From Chromatiaceae bacterium (GTDB lineage Bacteria > Pseudomonadota > Gammaproteobacteria > Chromatiales > Chromatiaceae), in contig JAJDNF010000095.1 in the NCBI GenBank assembly GCA_022340805.1, positions 1-62,385 on the forward strand: 62,385 nucleotides of DNA, in the 5' to 3' direction. Positions within the stretch are counted from its first letter, which is position 1, and each line of letters opens with the position of its first letter. The notes beneath the pieces are model-generated. The model had not been told where the DNA came from. It did no database searches and was given only the letters and a program-made list of their open reading frames with translations. Made by a program: the position numbers and the translations under genes. Shown piece by piece: positions 20,227 to 30,378 of the stretch.

Positions 20227-20451
20227 GGTTCTCTCCAGATTCGGTTGAGAGTTTTCTACGCCCGCCGGGGGCGCGTGAGGCCGAGTATAACCCATTGCTA
20301 ATGTTCCACGTCAATCACCGGCATCCATCCAGAGGGGCGCCGGTACCGATGCGGCGCGCCGTTTTCTCCCCGCGACCTGCGCGAAGGTTACGCAGCTGGC
20401 CGCTTTGGGCCGGGGGTGCAGGCCGCTAGCGCTTGACGGTGCGGTGTCAGG

Positions 20452-21420
20452 TCAGCAGCCGCACAGCGGCGTCGGCCTGGCGGTATTCAGGCGCAACGCA
20501 CCGCTGATCTGGCCGACATGGTCGAGTTTGTGCCGATCGAGGTAGGCACCGATCCCCTGGTTGATCTTCGGCAGGATCAGCGGGTCGTAAAACAGCGCGG
20601 TGCCAACCCCGACCGCGTTCGCCCCGGCGAGCAGGAACTCGATCGCGTCCTCCGGTGTGGTCACGCCCCCCTGGCCGATGATCGGGATGCCGTGCGCCTT
20701 GGTGACCTGGTGCACCTGGTGCACCTTGAGCAGTGCTATCGGCTTGATCGCCGGCCCGGACAGACCGCCCTGGTTGTTGCCGATGTATGGCGTGCGCGAT
20801 TCGATGTCGATGGCCATGCCCATCAGCGTGTTGATTACCGCAAACGCGTCGCTGCCTGCCTCGATGCAGCGGCGCGCATTCTCCGCAATGTCAGTCTGGT
20901 TGGGCGACAGCTTGGTGATCAAAGGCTTGCGGGTCACGCCGCGGCAGGCCTCTACCACGCGTGCCGACATGTCCGGGTCGTTGCCGAACGCGACGCCGCC
21001 CTCTTTGACGTTGGGGCAGGAAATGTTGATCTCGATCGCATCGATCGGCGAGTCGTCGAAGCGCCGCGTGACCGCGACATATTCCTCGACCGTCGACCCC
21101 GACACGTTGGCGATGAACCGGGTCTCGGCGAAGTCCAGCGTCGGCAGGATCTCATCCACCACCCTGTCGACACCCGGGTTCTGCAGGCCGATCGCATTCA
21201 GCATCCCCGCCGGGGTCTCGTAGATTCGGTGTGGTGCATTGCCCAGGCGCTGTGTCCCGGTGGTCCCCTTCAGGCAAACCGCGCCGGCATCGCGATTGGA
21301 GAAGCCCTGCACGCGCGTATACTCTTCGCCGAAGCCCACGCAGCCTGACAGCAGTACCAGGGGCGTTGCGAAATGCATGCCGCAGAAATCGAGGGCCAGG
21401 CGCGGGTCGTTTACAGTCAT
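20452..21420 (-). CDS. pyrD: Dihydroorotate dehydrogenase, class 1B type
   Basis: FMN TIM-barrel enzyme for the fourth step of pyrimidine synthesis. The active-site segment INISCPNVKEGG places the catalytic base at Cys135, the mark of class 1 (class 2 enzymes use Ser). AGMLNAIGLQNPG and GQGGVTTPEDA supply substrate and FMN phosphate contacts. Class 1B enzymes normally pair with the iron-sulfur flavoprotein PyrK, which is not nearby. Most gammaproteobacteria use membrane-linked class 2 PyrD, so this may be an additional or replacement enzyme. 322 aa. Its start lies 19 bases from that of trmL on the other strand. Confidence 0.87.
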   Translation of the reverse strand: MTVNDPRLALDFCGMHFATPLVLLSGCVGFGEEYTRVQGFSNRDAGAVCLKGTTGTQRLGNAPHRIYETPAGMLNAIGLQNPGVDRVVDEILPTLDFAETRFIANVSGSTVEEYVAVTRRFDDSPIDAIEINISCPNVKEGGVAFGNDPDMSARVVEACRGVTRKPLITKLSPNQTDIAENARRCIEAGSDAFAVINTLMGMAIDIESRTPYIGNNQGGLSGPAIKPIALLKVHQVHQVTKAHGIPIIGQGGVTTPEDAIEFLLAGANAVGVGTALFYDPLILPKINQGIGAYLDRHKLDHVGQISGALRLNTARPTPLCGC

Positions 21421-21439
21421 CGAGATCGAGTTTCTCCCC

Positions 21440-21904
21440 TTGTTTCACGTCGTTCTGTATCAGCCGGAGATCCCGCCCAACACCGGCAATATCATACGCC
21501 TGTGCGCCAACACCGGCAGCAGCCTGCACCTGATCCATCCGCTCGGTTTCGACTTTGACGACAAGCGTCTGCGACGTGCCGGCCTCGATTACCGCGAGTT
21601 TGCCGAGGTGCACCAGCACCTTGATTTCGCAGATTTTCTCGCCGCCGTCGCACCACCACGCTGGTTCGGCGTATCGACCCGCGGCGCGACCCGCTACGAC
21701 AGCCTGCAATACCGGCCCGCTGACGCCTTCGTGTTTGGCCCCGAGACCCGCGGGCTGCCGCAGGCGATGCTGGACGGCCTGCCATGCGAGCGGCGGGTCC
21801 GCCTGCCGATGCGGCCGTGTCAGCGCAGCCTCAACCTGTCGAACAGCGTTGCTGTCCTGGTATACGAAGCCTGGCGTCAGCAGGGCTACGCCGGCGGAGC
21901 CTGA
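21440..21904 (+). CDS. trmL: tRNA (cytidine(34)-2'-O)-methyltransferase
   Basis: SPOUT-family enzyme that 2'-O-methylates the wobble base of tRNA-Leu isoacceptors. Family motifs are all present: VLYQPEIPPNTGNIIRLCAN, DDKRLRRAGLDY, FGPETRGLP and LNLSNSVAVLVYEAWRQ. No ATG fits. TTG at 21440 yields MFHVVLYQPEIPPNTGN, aligned residue for residue with the E. coli start, and 154 aa. An upstream in-frame ATG (about 21377) would overlap pyrD on the other strand. The lack of a clear ribosome binding site leaves the start uncertain. Confidence 0.92.
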   Translation: MFHVVLYQPEIPPNTGNIIRLCANTGSSLHLIHPLGFDFDDKRLRRAGLDYREFAEVHQHLDFADFLAAVAPPRWFGVSTRGATRYDSLQYRPADAFVFGPETRGLPQAMLDGLPCERRVRLPMRPCQRSLNLSNSVAVLVYEAWRQQGYAGGA

Positions 21905-22064
21905 TCCGGCAGGCTTCCCGGCCTCCGGCATTGGCGAACAACCCGCAAGGCCGTGCCTGCCCGGAGGCCCCGAAAACCGGTCAAGAAAGGACCCTGGCCG
22001 CCGATGACGTGTTGACGGTGCGCGCCGCCATGGGGCGACTGCGCGCTTTGCCAGCGGAGGCCGA

Positions 22065-24065
22065 ATGGAGCAGCCTGATATTCAGTCAGCGGATTTGCAG
22101 ATAGGGAAACACCGCGAACCCGGTGGCGCCGTCCACCCGCAGCGGCGCGCGCGCGACCAGAAAACCTTTCTGCAGTCGCTGTTCTTCCGCCCTGGCGGCG
22201 ATATCACCCAGGAGCAGGGTCAGGCGGTCGCGCGCATCGTGCTCGCAGCCTGCGGCACCATGCTGTTTTTCGCGGCACGTCAGCTGGGCCGTGGTGACGA
22301 GCCGTTTCTGCTTGCGCTGGCCTATATGCTGGCGAGCTTTTTCTACCTTTCTTTCGTCTCGCGCAACAAGGACACGTTCCTGTGGCGCCGCTACCCGGTC
22401 ATCCTGCTCGACCTCGGAGTAGCGAGCTACCTGACCGCACATTTCTCCAGCGCCGGGGTGGCATTCTATCCGCTGTTCCTGTGGGTGATGATCGGTAACG
22501 GTATCCGCTACGGCGAGCGTTTCATGCAGTTCGCCACACTGTTTGGCCTGCTCGCCTTCACCGGCGCGATGGCAACCAGCGGGTTCCTTTGGAACCATCC
22601 GGGGACCTACATCGGCCTGATGTTTGGCCTGGTGCTGATGCCGCGATTCTTCCTGGTCATGATCGACCGCCTGAGCGAGGCGAACAGCGAGCTCAAGGAG
22701 CAGAAGGAACAGGCCGAATTCATGGCGACCCACGACGTCCTGACCGGGCTGCCGAACCGCGCCTACCTGCACACCCGGATGGAGCAGACGCTTGCGCAGG
22801 CCCGGCGCGAACGCCGCAACGTGGCCGTCGCGTTCATCGACCTGGATTCCTTCAAATCGATCAACGACAGCTTTGGGCATGAGTACGGGGACTACCTGCT
22901 GTGCCAGGTTGCCGATGCCATGACCGGGGTACTGCGTGCCAGCGACACGGTCTCACGGCTGGGCGGCGACGAGTTCGTCGTGGTCATCGAGGACTCGGGC
23001 GACGGGGCGCGCATCGGTCGGGTAATCGAGCGGCTGTTCTCCTGCGTCGGCCGTTACTACACGATCGGCGAGTACGAGACCTATGTGACCTGGAGCTGTG
23101 GCGTGGTCATCTATCCGCGCGACGGCGAGGATATCCACAGCCTGCTTAAGCACGCGGACACCGCGATGTATGCGGCCAAGTCGCTGGGCCCGAACAACTA
23201 CACCTTCTACGACACCGCCATGTCCGCGCTGGTCGGCGAGCAACTCGCGCTGCGCGACGAGTTACGCCAGGCACTCGAGCGTGAGCAGCTCGAGGTCTAC
23301 TACCAGCCGATCGTCGACGCGCACAGCGGCCGCATCAGCTCGGCCGAGGCGCTGTTGCGCTGGAACCACCCCAAACACGGGCTGTTGTCGCCATCGCGCT
23401 TCATCGAGGTCGCCGAGCAGAGCGGCCTGATCAACCCGATTGGCGATTGGGTGTTGCGCCAGGCGTTGCGGATGGCGACCGACTGGCGTGCCCGCTCCGG
23501 GAAGGATGTCTCGGTACACGTCAACGTCTCCGCGCATCAGCTCAAACAGCAGGACTTCGCGCAACAGGTAGAGGCGGCGCTACAGGCCGCCGGGCTGCCA
23601 GCCCACGCACTCGATCTCGAGATGACCGAAAGCGCCTTGATCGAGGACGCCAACCGCACGGTCGCCCTGCTCGAATCGCTCAAAGCGATCGGCGTCAGGA
23701 TCGCGCTGGATGATTTCGGCACCGGTTTTTCGTCGCTGTCCTACCTCAAGGAACTGCCGGTCGACTCGATCAAGATCGACAAATCGTTCATCGACGATCT
23801 GCCGGCCGGCGATCGGGACAGCGCGCTGGTCGAGGCGGTGCTGATGCTGGGGCAACGACTCGACAACCACATCGTCGCCGAGGGCGTGGAGAGCCGCGAG
23901 CAGCTCGAGTGGCTGGTGGCGCATGGCTGCCGTTACCTGCAGGGCTATCACTTCAGCAGGCCGGTGCCGCTGGCGCAGTTCCATGCGCTCGCGCCCGAGG
24001 TCTTCGAGATCCCGCGCATGTCGCGGCAGCAGCGCGTCGCCGGCTTCGCCGAGCGTGCGCGCTGA
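22065..24065 (+). CDS. Membrane-bound GGDEF-EAL protein with RpfC-like sensor region
   Basis: Cyclic-di-GMP turnover protein, 666 aa. About five hydrophobic segments fill residues 50-205; the run FYPLFLWVMIGNGIRYGERF resembles the membrane sensor of RpfC, the diffusible-signal-factor kinase. A short coiled coil (EANSELKEQKEQAEFM) leads to the GGDEF domain, with the active motif GGDEF at 300-304 and the inhibitory I-site RASD exactly five residues before it. The EAL domain has EAL at 428-430, DDFGTGFSSLSYL, EGVES and QGYHFSRP. Both catalytic halves look intact. The sensor assignment is inference. Confidence 0.9.
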   Translation: MEQPDIQSADLQIGKHREPGGAVHPQRRARDQKTFLQSLFFRPGGDITQEQGQAVARIVLAACGTMLFFAARQLGRGDEPFLLALAYMLASFFYLSFVSRNKDTFLWRRYPVILLDLGVASYLTAHFSSAGVAFYPLFLWVMIGNGIRYGERFMQFATLFGLLAFTGAMATSGFLWNHPGTYIGLMFGLVLMPRFFLVMIDRLSEANSELKEQKEQAEFMATHDVLTGLPNRAYLHTRMEQTLAQARRERRNVAVAFIDLDSFKSINDSFGHEYGDYLLCQVADAMTGVLRASDTVSRLGGDEFVVVIEDSGDGARIGRVIERLFSCVGRYYTIGEYETYVTWSCGVVIYPRDGEDIHSLLKHADTAMYAAKSLGPNNYTFYDTAMSALVGEQLALRDELRQALEREQLEVYYQPIVDAHSGRISSAEALLRWNHPKHGLLSPSRFIEVAEQSGLINPIGDWVLRQALRMATDWRARSGKDVSVHVNVSAHQLKQQDFAQQVEAALQAAGLPAHALDLEMTESALIEDANRTVALLESLKAIGVRIALDDFGTGFSSLSYLKELPVDSIKIDKSFIDDLPAGDRDSALVEAVLMLGQRLDNHIVAEGVESREQLEWLVAHGCRYLQGYHFSRPVPLAQFHALAPEVFEIPRMSRQQRVAGFAERAR

Positions 24066-24160
24066 CACCTTGCCGCGACCAGGTCTGGTGCGCGGCCTGC
24101 ATCACATGCCACGACAGCCACGGTAGCGCGCAATAGCGCGGTGCATCTGTGGTTCCCAAG

Positions 24161-24187
24161 GTGCATTACGGCTGGCGCCTAATGCAC
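24161..24187. repeat. Inverted repeat GTGCATTA...TAATGCAC
   Basis: Eight-base arms GTGCATTA and TAATGCAC flank an 11-base GC-rich centre. It lies in the 265-base gap after the GGDEF-EAL gene. It resembles a stem-loop repeat (GGTGCATTA...TAATGCACC) I recall in many copies in gammaproteobacterial genomes; only this copy is visible here. The rest of the gap shows no gene. Confidence 0.5.
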
Positions 24188-24330
24188 GCTACGCGATCTG
24201 CGGGGCTGCTCGCCGACATGCCCCGCCCCACAACCAAATGACCTTGGGGTTCAATGGCGCAGCGCATTGCTGCGCATCCGCCGGGTCAGGTCTCCCCCGC
24301 GACAAGAGTCAAACAGAATGACGCACTACA

Positions 24331-24681
24331 CTAGTCGGCGCCGGTCCTGATCTCGGCCAGGCCGCTGCTCAGGTCGATCCTCACCTCCAGAACACAGTAG
24401 GCAGGACTCTTGACCGGGTCGTCACTGCAGTTGCAGCCGCCCACGACCTCGCTGAAGAATACCCCGACCCTGGCCAGGACTCGGCCACCGTGCCGATCCA
24501 CCTGCAGCAGCGTGGTGGACAGCTCGCTGTCGTCGATCATGCCGCCCTGACTGCAGCCGCCGTCGAGCGGAAGCAGGCCGACCGGCAGCGCCTTGATCTC
24601 CGCTGCAAGCCGCTGTGCCAGCTCGTGCTGATTCGCTGCCTGCAGGCAGCGTCCGAAATCGAGCGATCCTTTAAATGCCAT
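24331..24681 (-). CDS. Conserved hypothetical Cys-containing protein, 116 aa
   Basis: ATG at 24681 gives a compact protein opening MAFKGSLDFGRCLQAA. It has two Cys-rich spots, LDGGCSQGGMIDD and GGCNCSDDP, plus a later AYCVLEVRIDL strand. The CxC next to DD could bind metal or be redox active. No signal peptide. I cannot name the family; similar small proteins may occur in pseudomonads. The open frame upstream of 24681 has no ribosome binding site support. Confidence 0.6.
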   Translation of the reverse strand: MAFKGSLDFGRCLQAANQHELAQRLAAEIKALPVGLLPLDGGCSQGGMIDDSELSTTLLQVDRHGGRVLARVGVFFSEVVGGCNCSDDPVKSPAYCVLEVRIDLSSGLAEIRTGAD

Positions 24682-24931
24682 TGACCTGTTTTTCCGCGCC
24701 GCTTGGGGGATGCCCTGAACAAACCCGTCCTCGACTTCGCAGAGCACGCTGCCGCGCACCTGCGATTCGCGCCACACTGCAGGATCCGGCGCTTGGCGCG
24801 GTCGATCTTGGCGCCACGTCCTTGCGCCGCGGAGGCGCTGACTTGATTACGGCTTGCCTCAGCTTGCCTGCGCCCGTCAACCGCCAGTTGCAGACCACGG
24901 CCGACCAACACAGCCGCCACGGAGAAAGCCG

Positions 24932-25405
24932 ATGTCAGTCGCCAACGTCACGAAGATCATCGCATCGTCCAAGGAGGGTTTCGACATTGCCGTCGCCAAG
25001 GATATCAAACGCACTGCAAAGACCCTGCGGCATGTCACCTCCGCGTCGGGACGGGATCAACAGCTGACGACCGCCGGTGGCAAGATAACGGAGTATCGCG
25101 TGAACCTGAGGGTTGCCGTCATCCTCAATGACCGACCGCTCCCCGCCCCCGGCCCGGGGTCAACCCTTAAAGGCCTGCGGCGAAGCGAGATACGCCATTT
25201 CCTGCGGTGTGCTGGACCGACCGAGGATCGCATTGCGGTGCGGAAAGCGCCCGAAGCGCTGCACGAGTTCAAGGTGGTGCCGTGCAAAGCGCAGGTTCGA
25301 TGCGAGCCCGGCACGCTCAAACAGGCGCACCGACAGCTGCTGATGTGCGAGATTCTCGCTGTGCATCAGCGGCATATACAGGAAGGCCACACGCTCGCCG
25401 GGTAG
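24932..25405 (+). CDS. Dodecin-like protein with lost stop codon
   Basis: GGAG lies 7 bases before ATG 24932. Codons 1-67 read as a complete dodecin-like protein, from MSVANVTKIIASS to KITEYRVNLRVAVILND, where relatives end. Codon 68 (25133-25135) is CGA, one T-to-C change from TGA, and the frame continues 90 codons to 25405, antisense to the DUF924 gene. The extension has no recognisable domain. The Trp that stacks on flavin in classic dodecins is absent; the position reads SASGRDQQ. Dodecins form 12-mer flavin or CoA-binding shells; a long tail would likely alter assembly. The biologically meaningful part may be 24932-25132 only. Confidence 0.6.
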   Translation: MSVANVTKIIASSKEGFDIAVAKDIKRTAKTLRHVTSASGRDQQLTTAGGKITEYRVNLRVAVILNDRPLPAPGPGSTLKGLRRSEIRHFLRCAGPTEDRIAVRKAPEALHEFKVVPCKAQVRCEPGTLKQAHRQLLMCEILAVHQRHIQEGHTLAG

Positions 25406-25705
25406 CAGCCGGTCTAGGCCGCGGCCAACCGCCGCGAGCGCAATCTCTATCGCCTTGGCCTCGCTGGCGAATGCGCGCGCCTGGCCGCGGAACATGTTGA
25501 GTGGGAACTGGTCGAGCACGATGGCCAGCGCCAGCGCGCCGTCAGCGCTGTCCAGCCAGCTGTCGAATTCACCGGCCGACGCGCGCTGCCAGGTGTCCTC
25601 GAAACGCTCGCGGATCTCCTGGTCCAACGCCGGGGTGGCGTTGAACCAGCGCTTCTGCATCCCGTCCGCGAACCAGAATTCAATGATCTCCTGCACCTCA
25701 GCCAT
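25160..25705 (-). CDS. DUF924 family protein
   Basis: A 181-aa helical protein with the DUF924 features [16 protein letters not shown] at the N-terminus, [16 protein letters not shown] in the middle and [15 protein letters not shown] near the end. The family has a TPR-like fold and no established function. The ATG at 25705 overlaps the cusA stop by 8 bases, so it is the last gene of the metal-efflux operon. Its 3' part is antisense to the read-through tail of the dodecin-like gene. Confidence 0.88.
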   Translation of the reverse strand: MAEVQEIIEFWFADGMQKRWFNATPALDQEIRERFEDTWQRASAGEFDSWLDSADGALALAIVLDQFPLNMFRGQARAFASEAKAIEIALAAVGRGLDRLLPGERVAFLYMPLMHSENLAHQQLSVRLFERAGLASNLRFARHHLELVQRFGRFPHRNAILGRSSTPQEMAYLASPQAFKG

Positions 25706-28700
25706 GCTGTTGCGGCGGCCTCTCCCCGGTCTCGTTGGGCAAGCCCGGTTCGGGCGCCGCGCGCAGGCCGCGCCCTTTCCAGAGCAGGTAGATCACCGGG
25801 ATCACGAACAGCGACAGCAGCGGTGCGGTGATCATGCCGCCTATCATCGGTGCCGCAATGCGGCGCATGACCTCCGAGCCGGTACCGCTGCCGAGAAAGA
25901 TCGGCAGCAGGCCGGCGACGATAACCGCTACCGTCATCGCCTTGGGGCGCACGCGCAGCACGGCCCCGTCCATGATCGCGGTGCGCAGGATGGCCGGAGT
26001 GAGCGGCCCCTTCACGGCGTGTTCGCGCAGCGCGTTGTCGAGATAGACCAGCATCACCACGCCGAACTCGGCGGCCACCCCGGCCAGTGCGATGAAACCG
26101 ACCCCGACCGCAACCGACAGGTGAAAGTCGAGAAGGAAGATCAGCCAGAACCCGCCGACCAGCGCGAACGGCAGCGAGGCCATGACGATTGCCGCCTGCC
26201 CGGCGTGGCGAAATGTGAGATACAGCAGCACGAATATGATCACCAGGGTCAGCGGCACGACCTGCGCGAGGCGTGCCTGCGCCCGCAGCATGTACTCGTA
26301 CTGCCCCGACCAGCTGATCGAATAGCCGGCCGGCAGCGGGACCTGCGCGCGGACCGCTCGCTGGGCGCGCGCGACATAGCTGCCGAGGTCGACATCGCGG
26401 ATATCGACGAAGGTCCAGCCGTTCAGCCGCCCGTTCTCGCTCTTGAGCATTGGCGGGCCGTCGATGATCTTCACCTCGGCCACCTGGGCGAGCGGGATCT
26501 GCGCACCGGTCGGGGTGACCAGCGGCAGTGCGCGCAGTTTCTCGAGGTCGTCGCGGCGCTCGCGTGGAAAGCGCAGGTTGACCGGATAGCGTTCCAGACC
26601 CTCGACCGTCTGGGTGATGTTGATGCCTCCGACCGCGGCGGCAATCACCTGGTTCAGGTCGTCGATGTTCAGGCCGTAGCGCGCTGCGGCCATGCGGTCG
26701 GGGGTGATATCAATGTAGCGGCCACCCGCAACCCGTTCGGAGTAGACCGAGGTGGTCCCGGGCACACCCAGCACCACCGTCTCGATGGCCCGTCCGATGC
26801 GCTCAATCTCGGCCAGGTCCGGCCCCGCGACCTTGATCCCGACCGGCGTTTTGATGCCGGTCGCCAGCATGTCGATGCGGGTCTTGATCGGCATCACCCA
26901 GGCATTGGTCACACCCGGGTATTGCACCGTTGCGTCGAGCTCCTCGATGATCTTCCTGGTCGTCATGCCCGGTCGCCATTGCGCGCGCGGCTTGAGCTGG
27001 ATCACGGTCTCGATCATGGTCAATGGTGCCGGATCGGTGGCGGTGTCGGCACGGCCAATCTTGCCGAACACCTGTTTCACCTCCGGGACCTTCTTGATCA
27101 GCCGGTCGGTCTGCTGCAGCAGCTGCTGCGCCTTGCCGATGGAAAGGCCCGGCAGTGTGGTGGGCATGTACATCAGGTCGCCCTCGTCCAGCTCCGGCAT
27201 GAACTCGGAGCCGAGGCCGTCGGCGAAGCGCGCCAGCCACGGGGTATCGTGGAAGGTCGCGCGCCAGTTACTTGCCAATCCCTGCTGGGCCTGCTCGATC
27301 CGCGCGGTCATCGGCTGTGCCTGGCCGGTAAGCGCCGCGGTGATCTGGAAAGGCCATTTGAGCGGGGCCAGAAAACCGCCCACGCCGGCGACCGGGATCA
27401 CCAGGCTGAGCACCGCGAGCAGCGCCACCAGCAGGGTCAACCTGGGCAGGCGCATCACCGCGTTCAGCAGCGGCCGATAGAGCCAGATCAGGAATACGCT
27501 GAGTGGATTCCTGTCCTCGGCGGGGATCCTGCCGCGGATGAAGTAACCCATCAGTACCGGGACAAGCGTGATCGCCAGCCCGGCCGACGCGGCCATCGCG
27601 TAGGTCTTGGTGTAGGCCAGCGGTGCGAACAGCCGGCCCTCCTGCGCCTCGAGCGTGAACACCGGCAGGAAGCTCAGGGTGATGATCAGCAGCGAGAAGA
27701 ACAGCGCCGGGCCGACCTCGGTGGCCGCGGTGGTGATCACGTCCCAGTGCTCGCGGCCGTGTGGCTCGCGGCCGTGCCGGTGTTTGTAGCGCTCGAGGTG
27801 CTTGTGTGCGTTCTCGATCATCACGATCGCCGCGTCGACCATCGCACCGATCGCAATCGCGATGCCGCCGAGTGACATGATGTTGGCATTGATACCCTGG
27901 TGCTGCATCACGATGAACGAGGCCAGGATGCCGAGTGGCAGCGTGACGATGGCAACGAACGCCGAGCGCAGGTGAAACAGGAACACCAGGCAGACCAGCG
28001 CGACCACGACGAACTCCTCGATCAGCTTGTCCTGCAGGTTCTGAACTGCACGCTTGATCAGTGCCGAGCGGTCGTAGGTCTCGACGATCTCGACCCCGGG
28101 CGGCAGACCCTGGCGCAGTTGCTCGAGCTTGGCCTTGACCCGTCCGATGGTCTCGAGCGCGTTCTCGCCATAACGCATCACCACGATGCCCCCGGCCACC
28201 TCTCCCTCGCCGTCGAGATCGGCGACCACGCGGCGCATCTCCGGCCCGATCTGGACCTGGGCGATGTCGCGCAACAGCACCGGCGTACCGGCCTCGGTGA
28301 CGCTGATCGGCACGTTCTCGATATCCGCGACGCCGCGCAGGTAACCGCGCGTGCGGACCATGTACTCCGCCTCGGCCAGCTCGATCACCGACCCCCCGAC
28401 CTCGCGGTTCGCGGCCTTGATCGCCGCCGAGACTCTCGCCAGGGTTATGCCGTAGGCACGCAGCTTCTCGGGTTCGACCACCACCTGGTACTGGCGCACC
28501 ATGCCACCGACCGTGGCCACCTCGGACACGCCGGCCACGGTCTGCAGTTCGTACTTGAGAAACCAGTCCTGCAGGCTGCGCAGCTGGGCCAGGTCGTGCT
28601 GGCCGCTGCGGTCGACCAGCACATAGTTGTAGACCCAGCCGACCCCGGTCGCATCCGGGCCGATGCGCGGCTGCACGCCCTCGGGCAGCCCGGCGGCCGC

Positions 28701-29048
28701 CTGGTTAAGGTATTCGAGCACCCGCGAGCGGGCCCAGTACAGGTCTGTGCCGTCCTTGAAGATCACGTAGACGTACGAGTCGCCGAAAAACGAATAGCCG
28801 CGCACCACCTGGGCACCAGGCACCGACAGCATGGTCGTGGTAATCGGGTAGGTGACCTGCTCCTCGACCACGCGCGGCGCCTGGCCCGGGAAGCTGGTGC
28901 GGATGATGACCTGCACGTCGGACAGGTCGGGGATCGCGTCCAGCGGGATCTTGTGCAGCGCCACCCAGCCCCAGCCGCTGATCACCAGCGCGGCGAGCAG
29001 CACCAGGAAACGGTTGTTGATCGACCAGGCGATCAGCCCCTTCAGCAT
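25698..29048 (-). CDS. cusA: Copper/silver efflux RND transporter permease CusA
   Basis: Trimeric inner-membrane proton antiporter of the heavy-metal RND family, 1116 aa with 12 predicted spans and two large periplasmic loops. The three Met residues that bind Cu(I)/Ag(I) in E. coli CusA (573, 623, 672) are conserved with identical spacing at 628 (EGDLMYM), 678 (APLTM) and 727 (RIDM), which favours Cu/Ag over Zn/Co/Cd. It carries an extra ~50 residues before this region. It starts 10 bases after cusB. No outer-membrane CusC gene is present nearby. Confidence 0.93.
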   Translation of the reverse strand: MLKGLIAWSINNRFLVLLAALVISGWGWVALHKIPLDAIPDLSDVQVIIRTSFPGQAPRVVEEQVTYPITTTMLSVPGAQVVRGYSFFGDSYVYVIFKDGTDLYWARSRVLEYLNQAAAGLPEGVQPRIGPDATGVGWVYNYVLVDRSGQHDLAQLRSLQDWFLKYELQTVAGVSEVATVGGMVRQYQVVVEPEKLRAYGITLARVSAAIKAANREVGGSVIELAEAEYMVRTRGYLRGVADIENVPISVTEAGTPVLLRDIAQVQIGPEMRRVVADLDGEGEVAGGIVVMRYGENALETIGRVKAKLEQLRQGLPPGVEIVETYDRSALIKRAVQNLQDKLIEEFVVVALVCLVFLFHLRSAFVAIVTLPLGILASFIVMQHQGINANIMSLGGIAIAIGAMVDAAIVMIENAHKHLERYKHRHGREPHGREHWDVITTAATEVGPALFFSLLIITLSFLPVFTLEAQEGRLFAPLAYTKTYAMAASAGLAITLVPVLMGYFIRGRIPAEDRNPLSVFLIWLYRPLLNAVMRLPRLTLLVALLAVLSLVIPVAGVGGFLAPLKWPFQITAALTGQAQPMTARIEQAQQGLASNWRATFHDTPWLARFADGLGSEFMPELDEGDLMYMPTTLPGLSIGKAQQLLQQTDRLIKKVPEVKQVFGKIGRADTATDPAPLTMIETVIQLKPRAQWRPGMTTRKIIEELDATVQYPGVTNAWVMPIKTRIDMLATGIKTPVGIKVAGPDLAEIERIGRAIETVVLGVPGTTSVYSERVAGGRYIDITPDRMAAARYGLNIDDLNQVIAAAVGGINITQTVEGLERYPVNLRFPRERRDDLEKLRALPLVTPTGAQIPLAQVAEVKIIDGPPMLKSENGRLNGWTFVDIRDVDLGSYVARAQRAVRAQVPLPAGYSISWSGQYEYMLRAQARLAQVVPLTLVIIFVLLYLTFRHAGQAAIVMASLPFALVGGFWLIFLLDFHLSVAVGVGFIALAGVAAEFGVVMLVYLDNALREHAVKGPLTPAILRTAIMDGAVLRVRPKAMTVAVIVAGLLPIFLGSGTGSEVMRRIAAPMIGGMITAPLLSLFVIPVIYLLWKGRGLRAAPEPGLPNETGERPPQQHG

Positions 29049-29058
29049 CGCCCCGGCC

Positions 29059-30318
29059 TCAGTGGTCGGCAGCGGCCGATTCGGAATCCCCCATGCGCAG
29101 GAAGCTGGCCTGCAGGCTGGACTCCGAATCGATCAGGAACTGCCCTGATACGACCACCTCGTCGTCGCTGTTCAGGCCGCTGAGGATCTCGACCAGGCCG
29201 CCGCTGGCCATGCCGGTGACCACGTCGACCGGCTGGAAACGGCCGCCGCCCAGCGCCCGTACGACACTGCTGCGCTGGCCGGTCTCGATCACCGCCTCGG
29301 CCGGCACGGCCAGCACCTCGCGCCTCGGGCCACCATAGATCACCACGTCGGCAAACATGTTGGCCTTGAGCAGACCATCCGGGTTGTCGAACGCCAGGCG
29401 TACCCGCAGCGTGCGCGATTTCGGATCGAGCTCGGGGTAGATGTACTCGACCAGGCCCTCCCAGCTGCGTCCGGGATAGGCGGGCACCTTGATCTCGGCG
29501 GTCTGGCCCAGCGCCAGCCATTCGATCTGCTGCTCGTACACATCGACCAGGACCCAGATGCGTGCCAGGTCTGCGATCGTGACGATCTCCATTTCCGGCT
29601 TCACATACATGCCTTGGCGCACGCCAAGCTTGGTCACGACGCCGTCGGCATTGGCCACCACCGGCACGGTGTTCTGTGGCTCGCCATTCTTCTGGATCGT
29701 CGAGATGGTCGGCTCGGTGACACCGAGCAGGCGCAGGCGGTTGCGCGCCTTCTCGACCCGTTGCTTGTTGCCGGTCTGGTCGAGCGCAATCAGGAAGTCG
29801 ACCTGCGCCGACAGGATCTCCGGCGAATACAGACGCCCGAGCAGTTGCCCCTTCTCCACCGGGTCACCCTCGGCGCGCAGGCTGAGTTGCTCCATCCAGC
29901 CCTCGGCGCGCGGATGCACGTGCGTCAGGCGGGTCTCGTCATAGTCGATGCGCCCGACCGTCTGGATATACCGCCACAAGGTCGCGTTGCGCGCCTTGGC
30001 CGTACGCACGCCCATGCTGTTGATGACCGCGCTGCCGATCTCCACCGCGGGATGTTTGCCGCTCTGCGCGTCGACCATCTTGGCCACCAGGTCCATGCCG
30101 CAGATCGGGCAGTTGCCGGGCTCATCGCGCACGATCTGCGGATGCATCGGGCATACGTACTTGGGATCGAGGTGCTTGGCGGCATGCTCGAGTGCGGTGT
30201 CTTGCACCGCATCTGCGGGCGGCTCGCTCGGCGAGGGCGTCGAGTCCAGGCAGCCGGTCAACAGCAACGCGACGGCTAGGGATAATACCGCCGAGGCACG
30301 GTAGATGTGAGCACTCAC
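29059..30318 (-). CDS. cusB: Efflux periplasmic adaptor CusB with N-terminal heavy-metal-binding domain
   Basis: Membrane-fusion protein linking CusA to an outer-membrane channel. A lipoprotein signal ends in LLTGC (Cys23). Residues about 54-78 form a heavy-metal-binding domain, [10 protein letters not shown] then [10 protein letters not shown], which many CusB proteins have. The hairpin, lipoyl-like and beta-barrel segments follow ([41 protein letters not shown]). 419 aa. GTG start at 30318 with only a weak ribosome binding site. Confidence 0.92.
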   Translation of the reverse strand: MSAHIYRASAVLSLAVALLLTGCLDSTPSPSEPPADAVQDTALEHAAKHLDPKYVCPMHPQIVRDEPGNCPICGMDLVAKMVDAQSGKHPAVEIGSAVINSMGVRTAKARNATLWRYIQTVGRIDYDETRLTHVHPRAEGWMEQLSLRAEGDPVEKGQLLGRLYSPEILSAQVDFLIALDQTGNKQRVEKARNRLRLLGVTEPTISTIQKNGEPQNTVPVVANADGVVTKLGVRQGMYVKPEMEIVTIADLARIWVLVDVYEQQIEWLALGQTAEIKVPAYPGRSWEGLVEYIYPELDPKSRTLRVRLAFDNPDGLLKANMFADVVIYGGPRREVLAVPAEAVIETGQRSSVVRALGGGRFQPVDVVTGMASGGLVEILSGLNSDDEVVVSGQFLIDSESSLQASFLRMGDSESAAADH

Positions 30319-30378
30319 TTATTCTTGAGCCCTTTTTAAGACGATAGAGGTCTACCCGCGCTGCGCAATGGCCTGCCC

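Noticed and set aside
20302..20317. Third parS-like site TGTTCCACGTCAATCA
   Set aside because: Two mismatches at fixed positions, including loss of the central CACGTG; such a match is not rare enough in 62 kb.
21441..21456. parS half-site TGTTTCACGTCGTTCT
   Set aside because: Only one arm matches; it is simply the start region of trmL.
25455..29183. Very long plus-strand open frames (806 and 427 codons) opposite cusA/cusB
   Set aside because: They mirror a strong RND/adaptor gene pair on the other strand; composition is His/Arg/Gln-rich nonsense typical of GC-rich antisense frames.
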